NCBI RefSeq assembly: GCF_900183385.1
Contig: NZ_FXUT01000017.1
Location: 1-53,756, forward strand
Length of the DNA stretch: 53,756 nucleotides
Reading direction: 5' to 3'
Source: Listeria costaricensis
GTDB taxonomy: Bacteria > Bacillota > Bacilli > Lactobacillales > Listeriaceae
The notes beneath the pieces were generated by a model. It did no database searches. It had not been told where the DNA came from and worked only from the letters and a program-made list of their open reading frames with translations. Positions 53,574 through 53,756 of the stretch are shown here, one piece after another (the stretch's first letter is position 1; every line of letters starts with the position of its first letter). The translations under genes were made by a program, and so were the position numbers.

Positions 53574-53756
53574 GTTGCAGTAAGCGACTATGACCTTTGA
53601 AAACTGAACAAAACGAAGATGAAAAAGCGATGAGACATTATGTTTCACCATTAATTCATAAGGCAGGAAATGAAGAATCATTTCCAAATCAATAACTAGT
53701 TTTTAAGCTAGCAAAGTCAATTATGACGCACAGGAGCTTATTCACGGTGTTGAATA
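53574..53756 (+). other. rRNA operon leader (16S gene not reached)
   Basis: After P2 the sequence gacctttgaaaactgaac (53592-53609) resembles the boxA-type antitermination element found in Firmicute rRNA leaders and spacers. A hairpin ggaaatga / tcatttcc follows at about 53666-53685. The start of 16S rRNA (gagtttgatc) is not in the window, so the call rests on promoter pair and boxA. Confidence 0.65.

Overview
The window comes from a low-GC Gram-positive bacterium, and the gene content and order point to the Listeriaceae. A long run follows the Listeria/Bacillus core order: rqcH | yloC-gmk-rpoZ-coaBC-priA-fmt-rsmB-stp-prkC-rsgA-rpe-thiN | rpmB | yloU-yloV(fakA)-sdaAB-sdaAA-recG-fapR-plsX-fabD-fabG-acpP-rnc-smc-ftsY-ylxM-ffh-rpsP-khpA | ylqD-rimM-trmD | rplS | infC-rpmI-rplT | exoA | pepT. 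No sporulation genes (for example spoVM near rpmB) are seen. Many proteins (Rnc, Stp, FapR, RsgA, S16, L19) resemble what I remember of Listeria monocytogenes closely, but several insertions suggest a different Listeria-like species. This is recall, not a database result.

Layout. 1-1.6 kb is AT-rich and gene-poor. It holds two small membrane peptides, one of 37 aa with a near-perfect Shine-Dalgarno, each followed by a strong terminator. 1.48-3.6 kb is a beta-glucoside-type PTS gene under a cre-overlapped promoter and a RAT/terminator switch. 3.6-5.35 kb (minus) is rqcH/fbpA. 5.4-10.5 kb is a five-gene insertion: NarL-type response regulator, DesK/LiaS-type kinase, ABC ATPase and two ABC-2 permeases. 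Its layout resembles the LnrJKLMN (YfiJKLMN) linearmycin-resistance module of Bacillus. 10.7-23.5 kb is the conserved nucleotide/coenzyme/restart/translation/PASTA-kinase block. 23.6-29.8 kb carries rpmB, the Asp23-like gene and fatty-acid-kinase-like gene, serine dehydratase and recG. 29.9-33.5 kb is the FapR-controlled lipid synthesis cluster. 33.7-41.6 kb is rnc-smc-ftsY and the SRP/S16/KhpA group. 41.7-46.8 kb mixes ribosome-maturation genes (ylqD-rimM-trmD) with accessory genes (a class-I glutamine-amidotransferase-like hydrolase, a SanA-like protein, two uncharacterised genes coupled to trmD, an MBL-fold hydrolase). 46.9-48.8 kb holds rplS and infC-rpmI-rplT with leader RNAs. 48.9-53.4 kb contains exoA, a DUF1697 protein, pepT, a PH-like protein, an ABC ATPase with an in-frame amber codon, and an HD hydrolase. 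The last ~300 bases are tandem promoters and a boxA-like leader that look like the start of an rRNA operon.

How the genes work together. Most are growth-linked: ribosomal proteins and assembly (RsgA, RimM, TrmD, RsmB, KhpA), protein targeting (FtsY, Ffh, YlxM), chromosome dynamics (SMC, PriA, RecG), RNA processing (Rnc, YloC), phospholipid precursor supply (FapR, PlsX, FabD, FabG, ACP, FakA) and Ser/Thr phosphorylation signalling (Stp, PrkC).

Most notable oddities: rsgA has no ATG/GTG/TTG start and appears to begin at CTG; the ABC ATPase near the end has its C-terminal 40 codons cut off by a single TAG; RqcH has Glu instead of the expected Asp at residue 97; and a 14-bp perfect inverted repeat lies in the rnc leader. 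I saw no tRNA gene, insertion sequence, prophage, CRISPR array or clearly new defence system.
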